Shown piece after piece: positions 23,782-34,944 of a DNA stretch of 64,000 nt; the stretch's first letter is position 1; each line of letters opens with the position of its first letter. Below the pieces are notes generated by a model. It saw only the letters and a program-made list of their open reading frames with translations. It was not told the DNA's origin and did no database searches. Both the position numbers and the translations under genes were made by a program. The stretch covers positions 1,691,487-1,755,486 of the forward strand of contig SCFE01000068.1 in assembly GCA_004352715.1 (NCBI GenBank), written 5' to 3'. The stretch comes from Hofstenia miamia. Lineage: Eukaryota > Xenacoelomorpha > Acoela.

Positions 23782-25034
23782 TGTTAGAACAAATTTGCAA
23801 AATCAACAATTATGGATAAATGTCAACAAATATTCATAATTGTTGATTTCACAACAACTTTACTTAATTGTTCACTGATTACAACTATTATGCATACTTG
23901 TCACTAAATCAACAATTATGCATAATTGTTGAAAATATTAGCAACAAATATGCATAATTGTTGACATAATATTTATTATCTATCAATAACATCAAACCTG
24001 CAACTCCTCTATACTGATAGCATGTGATCTGATTACTCTCTATAAGCTGTAAACAGCTGTTTCTGTTGATGCAAAACAATATTCACTTGTGTATTGATTT
24101 TTTCATTCCAGATAAATAGACAGCATGTGATTCTAATCATCAGTTTATTCCTCTTTCTACCTGTGCTACAGAAGCTTTGTGTACCATCAGGCAAATCAGA
24201 AGTTAAGCATAAAATGTTCAATGATAAAGTAGCTGCAATGATGATACCTAAAGGAAAAAAATGCTTTGGATTGATGTTAAGAGAGCAGTATGACCAGATC
24301 CTTAATTGATTGCACCAGCTTGAGGAAGTGGATGCAAGGAAGAGTGCCAAGGATTATCAATTGCAGAAAAAGTATGAAATTACTGAATTGGTGGTGGATG
24401 ACACTGCTGTCAGCAAACTTACAAAAAAGGGCACTGGTCTTTGATTTATATGTGCTGATGAGATTTTTAACGTTATATATTCAATTCACCTTGCTAAAGG
24501 ACATGGAGGAGCACACATTATACATATGGGACATGTGAAGAATACATTAATGTCACTATAAAGCAGATCAAAGTGTACTGAAATATGTGTGAGATGTGTC
24601 AACTGAAAATGAGCAGCATCTGCAAATCACTTGTTGTGAAGCCTATTCTCTCCATCTGTATGAATTCCCAGAGTCAGGTAAGGAATTTTTTTTAAAATAA
24701 TCAAATTTAATTTATATTGTTATAAATTTCACAAAAGGAAAACTTTAAAGTGATTTTCTTCTTAACTAGTGTTGTTGATAAATTAGACTGTTGATCTAAC
24801 ATTAAATAATAGAAAAAGGTTTGATGTTATTGATAGATAATAAATATTATGTCAACAATTATTCATATTTGTTGCAAATATTTTGAACAATTATGCATAG
24901 TTGTTGATTTAGTGACAAATATGCATAATTGTTGTAATAAGTCAACAATTATGTAAAATTGTTGTGAAATCAACAATTATGAATATTTGTTGAAATTTTT
25001 GCATAATTGATGATTTTGCACATTTGTTCTAACA
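23782..25034 (+). mobile_element. Ginger-like DNA transposon, internally deleted, with exact ends
   Basis: Terminal inverted repeats of 218 bp (23782-23999 and 24817-25034) begin TGTTAGAACAAAT and are flanked on both sides by TATA (23778-23781; 25035-25038), a 4-bp target duplication. The TIRs are built from repeated short palindromes of the CAACAATTATGCATAATTGT type. The interior carries a fragment of an integrase-type protein. TIRs with a retroviral-like integrase and a 4-bp duplication are the published character of Ginger elements. At 1,253 bp it lacks most of the catalytic core and is non-autonomous. Confidence 0.8.
24094..24690 (+). pseudogene. KRBA2/Ginger-type integrase N-terminal fragment
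   Basis: The plus strand reads KHKMFNDKVAAMMIPKGKKC, then after an in-frame stop LHQLEEVDARKSAKDYQLQ, then CADEIFNVIYSIHLAKGHGG. After a frame change it has the CEMCQLKMSS cysteine pair. HLAKGHGGAH plus CEMC forms the integrase HHCC zinc finger. The order matches what I recall of KRBA2-like integrase-derived proteins in animals. A GTAAGG splice-donor-like site follows MNSQSQ near 24,680, about where the first catalytic Asp region should begin; the catalytic core itself is missing. Confidence 0.65.
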
Positions 25035-25038
25035 TATA

Positions 25039-26329
25039 CATATATTTATATCATATTTATTTATTTATACATGCATCAAATTTGTATATTATGCTGATAA
25101 GTTGTGTTGAATCTTCAGGTATTTATGTATTCACATCTGAAGTCATTTTAGCTAAGCAAGTGACTTCCAACCATGATTTTTCTCTCCCATTCTTTCTCAA
25201 ATATTGTTTTGAATGTCATAAAATTAGTTAAAATTACATGCCAATTATGGGACTCTGGCCCATATTCATGTTTTGATGACATCACATGAAGAATGATATG
25301 TAAATTCATACCCACAAATTAAATGAAGATTTTGAATTTTTTTTACCCAACTCCCAGCTGTAAACCTTTAAAAAACTGCATCCACATCTGCATGAGCATG
25401 CCAAGATCACATCCATCCTCATTGATTTATCCACATTGAACTTTCAATAAGACTGACAAAGAAAAAGTTTACCTAAGTCTTATAAACACCCAAAAAATAT
25501 TCAAATGACTAAAGAAGGGAAATGCAAAGATGACAATGCAAAATAAGCAAGAAGAGTGCAGTTGATAAAGCATAGCAAAAGACAAAAATGATCAAAGACT
25601 GGAATGTGATCAACACAGATGGGGTGATTTCAAGGCAGTGGATGTGATAAGGTGTTAACTTCTTCCCAACTTCTGTAATGATGTTGTATAAATTTGAGCA
25701 GAATATGTAGGGATTAGATTTGAATGAATTGATTAGACTTGTGTTTACCATCACAGTGTTGACATGTGTAGTTTCTAATTGTATGATTTTTTGTTAGTGC
25801 TGTAGTGTTACTTCCTGGGTATGAATAAATGGTTGTCATTTGATTTTGAAGGAAATGGCATGCATGAACATTTTTTAGAATGCTGCTTCCTATAATGATG
25901 TCAGTTGTTACTGTATTAATCTTCATTACAGATAACTTGACATTTGAGCTTTTTTGCTTATGTGGTATTATTCTTGGAAAGAAAGAGTATGGACATTGAA
26001 GGAACACTTGGTGGAGCTACATATATTTGCTTAGAGGTGTTGTAGGTAGAGATAGTAAATTTCCTGTGTAGTTTTGACGTTTTTACATGTAGATAGTGAA
26101 GATTTGAAAAGGGAAAAGAAGAAATTTGGTAATGTTTCCTTGATTTTAGCAGGCAAACAATTGATGAAGTTGTTTTTTATCAAAACACTAGCCACATTGA
26201 GGATCAAAGCACCAACTAAAAGTGAACTGTGAATCATTTCTATGAGAGTGAAAAAATTCAACACTCTTGATGAGAGCTTACATATGAGTCAAAGCAATAT
26301 ATTTGCAATTAAAGTACAAATTGATATAT
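25039..26329. other. No confidently recognised gene
   Basis: A minus-strand frame at 26007-25714 has DIIIGSSILKNVH and YSYPGSNTTAL, vaguely like the SGNH-esterase segment of some LINE ORF1 proteins, but too little is conserved to call. The rest is AT-rich and unassigned. Confidence 0.35.
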
Positions 26330-27190
26330 CATATATAATAATAATAAAGGTGTGTAGGGGTATCTATGTATGTGGTGAACTCAGTGTAAAAATCAGTAAA
26401 TGTGTTTAGCATGTTTGTGTCTCTGATTATATTTTGTTGGTGTAAAAGTAGATTTTCTAATTTCCCACTATGATCTCATTTGGTAAATCATTCCAAATTC
26501 TAGGAGCTGCTCAGTGAAAACTATCCTAGGAAATACAAATAAACTAATGTGATCATTTTGTTGCATTGGAACACTGTTAACAATTATTCAATCTTGTTTA
26601 CAGAATTGGGGGAAAATATAATGAATTGCATTCTTTCAATATCAATTTTTAATTGATTGGATGAGAAATACCTAGAGAGATTTTCAGTATCACTTTGTAT
26701 AATTTTTGTAGCCCTAAATGCATCATTATCTGTATTTATGAAGCAAGTAACATCAGCAAATTGATATATTTCATTATGATTTACATGCTTAATTATGTCA
26801 TTTCAAATATTGCAAACAATACTGGCCTTAGTGCTGTGCCTTGAGGCACTCCTCAATCAGTTTTAATATAATCAGATTTCATATTTATTCATTAAACCAT
26901 GCTGTTTTCTATTTTCTTAAAAATTTTGTTTAAATCCATAATTTTTATATTTAATTGCCTAAATTTCAAAATTCCTTGAATTAAAAGCTTTACTTAAGTC
27001 TAAAAAGGCTATGCAACTGGATTTATTTTGAGATATATTTGAGGATATTTTTTTAGTAATTGAAATACTTGCATCACTTGTGCTATGCTTAGTGTGGAAA
27101 CCATATTGTTTAGATAAAAGTTATTCTTAGATGCAAGGTATTGGTTGATTTGAATGTGCCTATAATTTTTAACAATGAGGGTATCTCTAT
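26330..27190 (-). mobile_element. CR1/Jockey-like LINE reverse transcriptase remnant
   Basis: The minus strand shows KQYGFHTKHSTSDASI, then SCIAFLDLSKAF (first catalytic Asp motif), GVPQGTALRPVLFAI and, after breaks, FADV where F/YADD is expected. It ends in RIWNDLPNEI-type sequence and an ATTATTATTATA tail near 26,330. These are standard non-LTR RT motifs in the right order. Several stops and shifts occur and the 5' part is absent. Confidence 0.8.
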
Positions 27191-27277
27191 TATTTTATAC
27201 AAAGGTGTTATATCTGACTTTTTCATTATCTCCGGAAATTAGTTTTAACTATACATTGATATTGCAAATGATAGATG

Positions 27278-27528
27278 CAGGGGCAGATTTAGGGTGGTGC
27301 ATGCCCCCTAGAATTGATATAAAAAATATAGAAGATAATTTCACTGCTTGTCTTACTGACAAATAACCAATGTATAACATAACTAACTTAAATTTTAAGA
27401 AAGCATTCAAACTATCAGTCATGCTTTTTTTCTAATATTCTTATAGAAAATTATAATATATATGCATAAATGGTCACAAGCACATAGTCCCACACCATCC
27501 CTAATTTGGAATCCTGAATACACCCCTG
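27278..27528. mobile_element. MITE with CAGGGG terminal inverted repeats
   Basis: CAGGGGCAGATTTAGG at the left and CCTGAATACACCCCTG at the right form an imperfect TIR pair about 250 bp apart. AGATG directly flanks both ends (27273-27277 and 27529-27533). The interior is non-coding. It lies just right of the LINE RT fragment. Confidence 0.6.
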
Positions 27529-27533
27529 AGATG

Positions 27534-30500
27534 TTTATAATAAAATTTCTAAATTCACTCATTATTTATCTTTAGTCAGTCCTATATCACTTATTATAAA
27601 TTGTTTTTTTTCAAAATTTAATTTTAGCTGATGTTTTGTAAAAAAAATTGTTTATTTTTTCTAAATCTGTATGGAGGTTTTTTGTAGCATCAAAAGCATA
27701 TTTTGTAGAACTTCTTAGCCATATTTGTCTTGGTAAATGTTGCTGTGTTTAATATGTTTTGCTACATGACTTGCATAAATTCCAATAAGGCCAACTACAG
27801 TACTTTGGGTACCCAATGTTCAGTTGTAATATAGCGTGATTGCTTATTGTTAATTATTGCTTGCTGCTGTTGATTTTCTAAGAAGTTCATGAATTAATAC
27901 AATGACATATCACCAAATTACAATTTACTTGCAAAATATCAAAATTTATTGAATTGAATGCATAACTTAAATCTAATAATAGTAAAAATTTTATAAGATA
28001 AAGTTGACTTTATTTATTGAAATGGGTCTTGTGCTCTATGGCAATTGTGAAACCCAAATTATTTATATGATAGGAAGGACGTTTTCAGATTTTAGGTATG
28101 CATTTATTTGAACATACAATAGTTTTAAAAAGAGCTTGCTGAAAACATGTGTAATGCAAATGGGTGTATAATTTTTTTATTAGAATTTGTCACATTTTTA
28201 TATATAGAAGTTATAGCTGATTTTAAGTATGTCTGTATATTCATATTAAAAATACCTTGATTAAATATGATTAGCAATTGTTCTCAAAAATATAAAAAAC
28301 TTTTAATAATAGAAAGTAGGAGATAAGAACGTTCATTAATCATGAAATATGTACATGAAATGATGTGATATAAAATTGGAGCTGCTAAAACATGCAACAA
28401 AAATATGGTAGAATCTAAAATTCTTACTGTTTTATCTAACAAAATGCATTGACTATTTGGAAAATGATTATGCATGCTTTCAACCTTCAAATTTGTTTTC
28501 AACTTCTCCATCATACTTATTGTTGTAATAAGCTTTTCTATTACTACACTGATGGACATAAACATTTCTAATGCAAATGCTTATAATCAGATATGCTTTT
28601 TGTGAACTGGATCATCCAGGTTTGGTTCAGTAAGCTGACAATATATATTTTTTCATGATAAAGCTACTTTCATGTATGTAAATTAAAATATTAGTTAATC
28701 TGAAACAATTTCCTCTATAATATGTATATTTACATATAAATTTTTCAGCAAGGATTTTATAGGAAGCCTAATTGCATTTGGGTTGTGTCAGATATTGAAA
28801 AGTCATGTGGTGCTGGGTCCATCTTTTCAGTCAGAATAAATCCATATGATCCAATTTGGAAATATGAATGGAAAACTTTCCACTACTAATCATTTAAAAA
28901 TATAGAATCTAATAAAAAAATTGTACAATTTTATATTTTAATCCTACATCAATTATGCAATTTTGGAAAAAAGAAATTTAATGCAATAAAATATTGTGGA
29001 AAACTTAAAGACAGGGCATCTTACAGATATGGGATATTCTCATGAAAGTGTAGAAATGAATATATTGGTACTAAATTTGAAGCATTAGTAATATTTATAA
29101 GGAAATATTCGAAAAGATTTTTCCAAAGTATGTGTTTCAAAAGAAGACATTAATACAAAAATCATTAGCACTGTCTTGTTTTCATTAATTTAGAATTTTT
29201 TTATTTCTTAGAAATTATATAATATTGAAATTGATTAAATTGATTCTTGTACATAAAGAGAGGTATAATAACACTGAAAAACAAAAAATTTTTGGCAAAA
29301 AAAGTGCGCATGTTGCACTAGTACTAGAATTTACGTTATTTCCAAAAATTGCAATCATTTTATCCCATTATGACTAGATTTTTCAAAATCAACATTTTGT
29401 TTTTCAGCATAATATTTTGTCTAGTATTTTGACACAAATTTATCTAATTAGATTGTGCTACCTTTTGTTTGGAGTTAATAATTAATTGACCTGTTTATAT
29501 TATGCAATTTAATAACCAATTAACCAGGGCCATAGCCATAGTTGTGCAAGGGGATGCAATGCACCTCCAAATATAAATCAAGTAAAATCTGCTGTTGAGT
29601 GTTGCTAAGGCTCATATTCTTGAAAAATCAAAACTGAATGGGAAAAGTAGTAGCTCCAATATTGATATAGAGAAGACTTATTTATCTATTTTGCTGATGC
29701 TGGCAGCTCTATTCTACCTGGGTTTTTCTGCAACTCAGTATTAAGAAATCCATTCTCTTAAAAAATACTAGATTGGATTGTGATGCAAAAACAAAATTTT
29801 AGTAAACATTCCTTTTATCAGCACCATCAAACTAAAACATTCAGTAATGTGATGCCAGCATACTACCAAATCTGAAAATTTAGAAATTTTTTTAAAATAA
29901 ATTTAATATTAGTTTTTGCAGTTGGACATAATTCAATTCATTAGAATTTATTCCTAACTTATGAAACTTTGTTTCCTAACTTATTTGCTTGCTTTTTTTG
30001 AACTGACAATAAAAAAATGCCATACAAAAAATTAGCTGATATTTAGAAAAATTCAGTAGGACTGAGGACGCCTATTAAGTGTTAAGAATTTTATCTACAG
30101 TTTGAATAGAGTTTCGGCAATCTCATCAGTTTTTACACTGGAATACTCTAATGCCATTTATAGAAGTGTCATTTTTTATTTTGAGTTTTGCTCTTGTCTT
30201 AATGCAATTTGAACAAGAGAAAAGAAAATCGATGCTAAGTTGCTTTCATAGCTACCTGCTTTTCATGTGCAGCTACAATTTCAAATCTTAATTTTAGAGG
30301 AGTCATTTCCATCCTAAATTTGGGAATTCTCCTTTTCTATTGTTTTATTATTTGCAAAAAATAATTTTCTCACTGCCAAAATGTAAATGATTTATAGCTT
30401 AGATATTAAAAGCACAAAAACTATAAACTTTTTAATATGCCATTTTTTATTTTTTCAAACATTGAGTAACTAAGCAAAAACGTATGCATATCATACTGAA

Positions 30501-30895
30501 AAACTATTTAATGAGTTTTCAAAAAGTCTTAATACCTTTGCACTAATGTAGGTGTACAATTGTGGCTACTTTATAATACCACAAATATTTTCAAAAATTT
30601 TAAATATTGCGTCCATCTGAATTTAGTAAAAGTATTCATATGATAATCAAAATTTATTGGTGTTTTAGTTTTTTTTGAAAAATCTATATTTTCTACTTAA
30701 TAAATTTTGCTTCTAGTGCACAACATATGACTATGTTACATAATGCTAATTATTCTACAATTGTAAAAAATAATAAGCTTTCTCTTTTTAAATACATGTA
30801 ATATATCTCTTTGAAAATCTAGCTGGTGAATTTGTGTAGCCCAATCACAACTGCTTAAAAATCTTTTGCTTAATTAAAATTATGTATATATATAT

Positions 30896-30903
<8 letters not shown>
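27534..30903. other. AT-rich sequence with no recognised gene
   Basis: Around 3.4 kb without a plausible coding exon or paired transposon ends. A CCAGGGCCATAGCCATAG segment at about 29,523 resembles the terminus of common MITE families, but its partner end was not found. Confidence 0.4.

Positions 30904-30941
<38 letters not shown>
30904..30941. repeat. (TA)n microsatellite
   Basis: About 38 bp of uninterrupted TA dinucleotides. Confidence 0.95.
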
Positions 30942-30945
<4 letters not shown>

Positions 30946-31704
30946 CTCGTTCTTTGTTTAACCTTCAACATCTGTATATTCACTCTTACATAAATATCTC
31001 ATCTTTTGTTGCAATCTCATATTTATCTCACCTTTTGTAAATTTTGCCAGCCCTAACTTGTCATATCTAAAATCATTACAAGAAAGGCTTTATAAAAAAT
31101 AAATTTAAACTTAATTGAAACAATAGTGAAATGAAAAAATGTTTGTGTAATATTATTTATTGCGTCATTGCACAATTGGATTTGTGCTATAACACATAAT
31201 AGACATTTGTTGTTCCATAATTCATGTTATAAAATATCAAAGTAAGAGAAAGTATGTATATTAATACATATTTGGAAAAAATCTGAACAACTTGCACATA
31301 AATTGCAGGCATTGATTAGACCTGTTTGGTCGTTTCATTTCTATTTTTTCGGCTATAGCTAGGAGTCATACATTTCTGTAAAGTACGTCAAAGAATTTAA
31401 TGTTTTTACTTTTCTTAAGAGCTCATTCACTGCCTTAAAATAAAGCAAAGCCATTGTTTAACTGATAAATGAATTAAAGAAAATCTAATGTATTTATGAA
31501 AATTGCAAATTTACAATAAAATTGTTATTAAATTTAGAAATACATATGCAAATGTCATTGACCAATTTAATCCGTATTATTAATATGATGCATACTAACA
31601 CAGCAATCCTTTGACAGTGTGAAAATATTTGGTTGTAAGAACATTGTGCAATTTTTTACATAACCTAATACCTCTTCCTTATCCGGCTAATTCAATTGTA
31701 AGTG
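30942..31704. other. Flank of the Polinton palindrome; no gene seen
   Basis: AT-rich sequence that shows no match to the right flank beyond 46,062, so homology between the two arms stops at about 31,705. No Polinton terminal inverted repeat or target duplication was recognised. Confidence 0.5.
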
Positions 31705-31757
31705 ACTCTGCTTGTTATTCAGAATTTTTATATTAAATTCAATGCTTCTACTTTTAA

Positions 31758-32210
31758 TTACCCCCTATTTCTTAAGCAAAACATAAAACCTGTCAGATGC
31801 CCTAACAAAGGGTTTTTCTTTAAGAAATTGCAAGTATTTTTAATAGCATAACAATAGCCCCTACCCAATCCATATTCATTGTAAAATCGACCATTATTGT
31901 CGTGGAGGATTGAATGGGTATGACAACATTGAATAGTTCCAAATAAATATTCAAATAGGTTTGTTAGACATCCTTCTCCTGGACCAATCAATCCAATTTC
32001 CTGATTGAATTTATCTAATATGTCATTTATAAAAATGTTCTTTTCAAAATTAACCATATAAAGACATTGGTAAGCTAAACAAGACTTGAGAATCACAGGA
32101 TTTAAATTAGGATAATTAAATTTTTGTATTTTAAAGTTATGTATTACATATTTTATAACTTTTTTTGGACTGGTTAATTCATATTTCCTTGTTTCATTAG
32201 AACAACCCAT
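31758..32210 (-). pseudogene. Unrecognised Polinton protein, left copy
   Basis: A 150-residue frame starting MGCSNETRKYEL, with GLIGPGEGCLT, FGTIQCCHTHSIL and YGLGRGYCYAIKNTC. It is cysteine- and aromatic-rich and has no motif I recognise. The right copy (45561-46010) matches it closely over the first ~125 residues, with only about five substitutions. After that a 4-nt length difference near 31,825 puts the left copy in a different frame. It is the outermost gene of the arm, 3' of the fibre-like gene. A capsid-related role is possible by position only. Confidence 0.45.
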
Positions 32211-32359
32211 AAATTGGAATCCATAAGTTTTTTCATTTTCTCATGTCTTGGTATTATTTACTGTTTTCAGTATAATTGGTTCACATACAATTTAATGTCT
32301 TTCACTCATTTCTATATGAGAGATTAGAAAAAATTAATTTCAATGATTTGTTTTAGGAA

Positions 32360-33658
32360 GGAAATATGTCAAATTTTGCAAACTAATCCATTTTATAGGC
32401 CCTGTGTCACTAGCAAACAGCCAAAACGGACCCTTCTAATGTGAAGTATCACACCAAATTATACAATTAGATGTAGCTAGTCCAAATAGTAATTTATTAT
32501 AATCCAAACTATATGCAAGCTCCTGATTAATTTTAGTTATATTTGCATGCTTTTGCAAGTTGTGCTTATTCCTTTGGCATATTCCTCTAAAGAAAACTTG
32601 TGTACCAATTACCTTATATTAACAATGTTGCAAATCAGTGTTGAATTCCATTCCTTTAATAATATCACTGTTATCAGTATTTAATTCAATATCATTCCAA
32701 AACAAATCAGTGGTGTCAAAATATATATTATTAAAGGAAACAAATGTTTCTTCTATTACTAAAGTGTGTACAGACAATTCACCAAATTTACAAATTTGGA
32801 CATAAACATAAACATCTTTTGATTTTTCATAAACTACTGAGAATCTTTTTAGGCCAAGCTTCTTTTGGTAAAGTAAATAAAGTACAGTTGCTAGATAAAA
32901 CCTCACCAGTTCTAATAACATTATTACCTCTAAAATGTACAAAGGTATTAATTATTATTGTTTAGTATACATCACTTTTGATAAGATACAAATTCCTGAA
33001 AGTGAAATGTAACTATGTGCATCTCTAAAATATATATAACCATTTTCTATTGAAATTTTATCAAAACCTTTATCACCATAGGCAGGAAAATCTAAAGCTT
33101 GCTCATGGTTTTCAGTTTTAAAAAATTGATTAATATAAGCAGCTCCAGTAGTTTCCAAATTTTTATAAACCCAAATGACCATATTTTTTCAGAGAATTGT
33201 GATATTGCATAAGCCTTTTTAAAACCACGTTCGTAATTCTCTGCAAATATTTTCCCACCTTCAGTTCTTTCAAATAATTGAATATTCTTTTGGTAATTGT
33301 CTTGTAAATTTGAATAGAAATTATGCATAGACTCAACACTACAAAATTGAGCATTGGATTGCTTAATAATCTACAAAATCTTGTTTTCATTGTTTGAAAG
33401 TTTTTTTTCAACAAGATCTTCCATTTGTTGTTTGTTAATAGTATCCCTTTCCTGTTCACCATCACGAATATTTAAAATTTTCTTGTTGCACATATTTAAA
33501 TCTCTATTAAAAAGATTATACCCAGATATATCTAACTTATTATTTTCAATTTGATTTCTTTTGTATTTTATTAGTTTAACATCTGTTTTAATGTTATAAT
33601 TGTAACCTTCTTGATAAGAGTGTGTAGCTTCAGGTATTCCACTATTATTAAATCCCAT
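32360..33658 (-). pseudogene. Fibre-like (attachment-type) protein, left copy
   Basis: The start ATG at 33658 overlaps the protease stop by 11 nt. Residues about 45-80 read LFNRDLNMCNKKILNIRDGE then DTINKQQMEDLVEKK. This is the DLNMNNNKI..L.DP...DA.NK.YVD signature of phage tail-fibre shafts. The chain continues through a mixed stretch to IENGYIYFRDAHSYISLSG, with a trimeric-head look. A CAA-to-TAG change near 33,370 and later frame shifts break it. Downstream fragments reach about 32,360 (ATSNCIIWCDTSH). An adhesive fibre role is inferred from the repeat signature. Confidence 0.55.
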
Positions 33659-34137
33659 TTATATAAGAGTTTAGAAAATAGTTTTTAATATATTCTTCAT
33701 TTTTATATCTGTCACACTTTCTCTTGTAAAGATCATTAAGTATTGAGAAATAATCTCTTCCCTTACATCTTTCATATATAAACCAAATACAATAGTATCC
33801 ACATAATACACTAGAACCTTGTTGATACTGTGAACTGTTGTACAAAATATTGCCCTTAACATCTTTAAATAATGAAAAAATAGTTTGAAATGGAGGTAGG
33901 CCAAAACTATCAAAATACTCAATTGCATTCCCTGTGGCGGATACTTTGGTATCCTTAAAATAATAAACTGCTATCCAATGTGTGCCAGTATTTAAAGAAT
34001 GGTCTAAATTACAAACATAAAATCCAAAACCCAAATTTTTCAAAGTATTTCTAGAAAAGTTCCCCTTAAAGTTTTAAATATTCTTCATAAATTGTAAAAT
34101 ATCATAATTTGAAAGGGGATTACTAAAGTTTAAATTT
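33648..34137 (-). pseudogene. Adenovirus-type cysteine protease, left copy
   Basis: This is the virion-maturation protease typical of Polintons. Catalytic His lies in NTGTHWIAVYYF, the acidic partner in EYFDSFGLPP, and the oxyanion Gln and nucleophile Cys in QQGSSVLCGYYC. All four are present in one open frame from 34043. The N-terminal segment (PLSNYDILQFM) is separated by a stop near 34,076, so the likely complete reading frame is interrupted once. Length (about 160 residues with that segment) fits the family. Its 3' end overlaps the fibre-like ORF. Confidence 0.85.
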
Positions 34138-34180
34138 AATAGTTTTTAATCTGCATTCCCTTTCCTTTCAGTGTATTTAA

Positions 34181-34643
34181 TCACATTCCGTTCCCTTTTG
34201 AACCTGGAGGTCCAATTTTCATTCCATTTCCTTTAGGTGTATTTAATCGCATACCTTCTCCTGGAATTGCTTGTTTTAATCCCTTTCCAAATAATTTATT
34301 GACTGAATGTCTTCCCAAGGCTCCCATTGCTCCAGTAACTAATGGTGCTACTGCATACTTTCCAATTAATGGAGCAGCTGCCATAAGTAAGGGTGCCAAA
34401 GCACCACCATTTTTTTCATTATATTAAGTTGTGTTGTAGAAATTTTAATATCACAAGCTTTATTTATTTTCTTAGCTTTTTCTAATTGGTTTCTTTGTCT
34501 TTCTGTTAAAAAAATGGAATGGAAGTTCCTTGTTTAGAATTACTAACCCTTAAAGTTATAGGACTTGAGTTCTTAATACTTTTCTTCAATTTATTTAATT
34601 GACCATTAGTTACATATATGTTATAGTTTTTATATTCTGTCAT
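34181..34643 (-). pseudogene. Small hydrophobic/basic virion-core-like Polinton protein, left copy
   Basis: Starts at MTEYKNYNIYVTNGQLNKLK and continues in pieces through VSNSKQGTSIPFF, ERQRNQLEKAKKIN and KISTTQLN. The hydrophobic run APLLMAAAPLIGKYAVAPLV is followed by a Gly/Lys-rich tail KGNGMKIGPPGSKGNGM. The layout (F-LT-RQ...K, KIS-TQL, then Ala/Leu/Pro-rich membrane-active segment and Gly-rich tail) matches a protein I know as common in Polintons and likened to adenovirus pX/pVI. Two -1 shifts in homopolymers (T7 near 34,507; A7 near 34,412) break it. Confidence 0.6.
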
Positions 34644-34660
34644 TTGTATATATAAGTAAG

Positions 34661-34684
34661 AGTGAAAATAATTCACTACAGAGA
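34661..34684 (-). promoter_or_regulatory. Shared leader motif before left core-like gene
   Basis: The minus strand reads CTCTGTAGTGAATTATTTTC ACT and then TTACTTATATATACAA before the ATG at 34643. It is one base shorter in the palindromic core than the right-arm copy. Confidence 0.55.
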
Positions 34685-34944
34685 ACAAAGTTCTCCTTAA
34701 AAGAAAATATATTTTTCCACAGGTAATATTGTACCATTTATTAGTTTTGGTTATATTTATTATGTTTAAATTGATTAAAACTAATCTTATAATCTATTCA
34801 TATTAAACAGAACACAACCTTTCTCAAATTATTTGACAAACTTCTAACTGCACAAATGTACAAGTTTATTAAGGACGAAATTTTATCAAATAATAAATTT
34901 GGATTTCAACTGGAAAAGATTAATTAAATACATATCCTTAATAT

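Noticed and set aside
23750-25040. CRISPR-like array of regularly repeated short palindromes
   Set aside because: The repeats are confined to two mirror-image TIRs with a 4-bp target duplication, lack unique spacers of constant length, and the genome is eukaryotic.
25714-26007. Possible SGNH-esterase-like LINE ORF1 fragment (DIIIGSSILKNVH)
   Set aside because: Only two short words resemble the family and no catalytic Asp/His context is visible.
29523-29575. MITE terminus CCAGGGCCATAGCCATAG
   Set aside because: No matching inverted end found within reach, so the element cannot be delimited.
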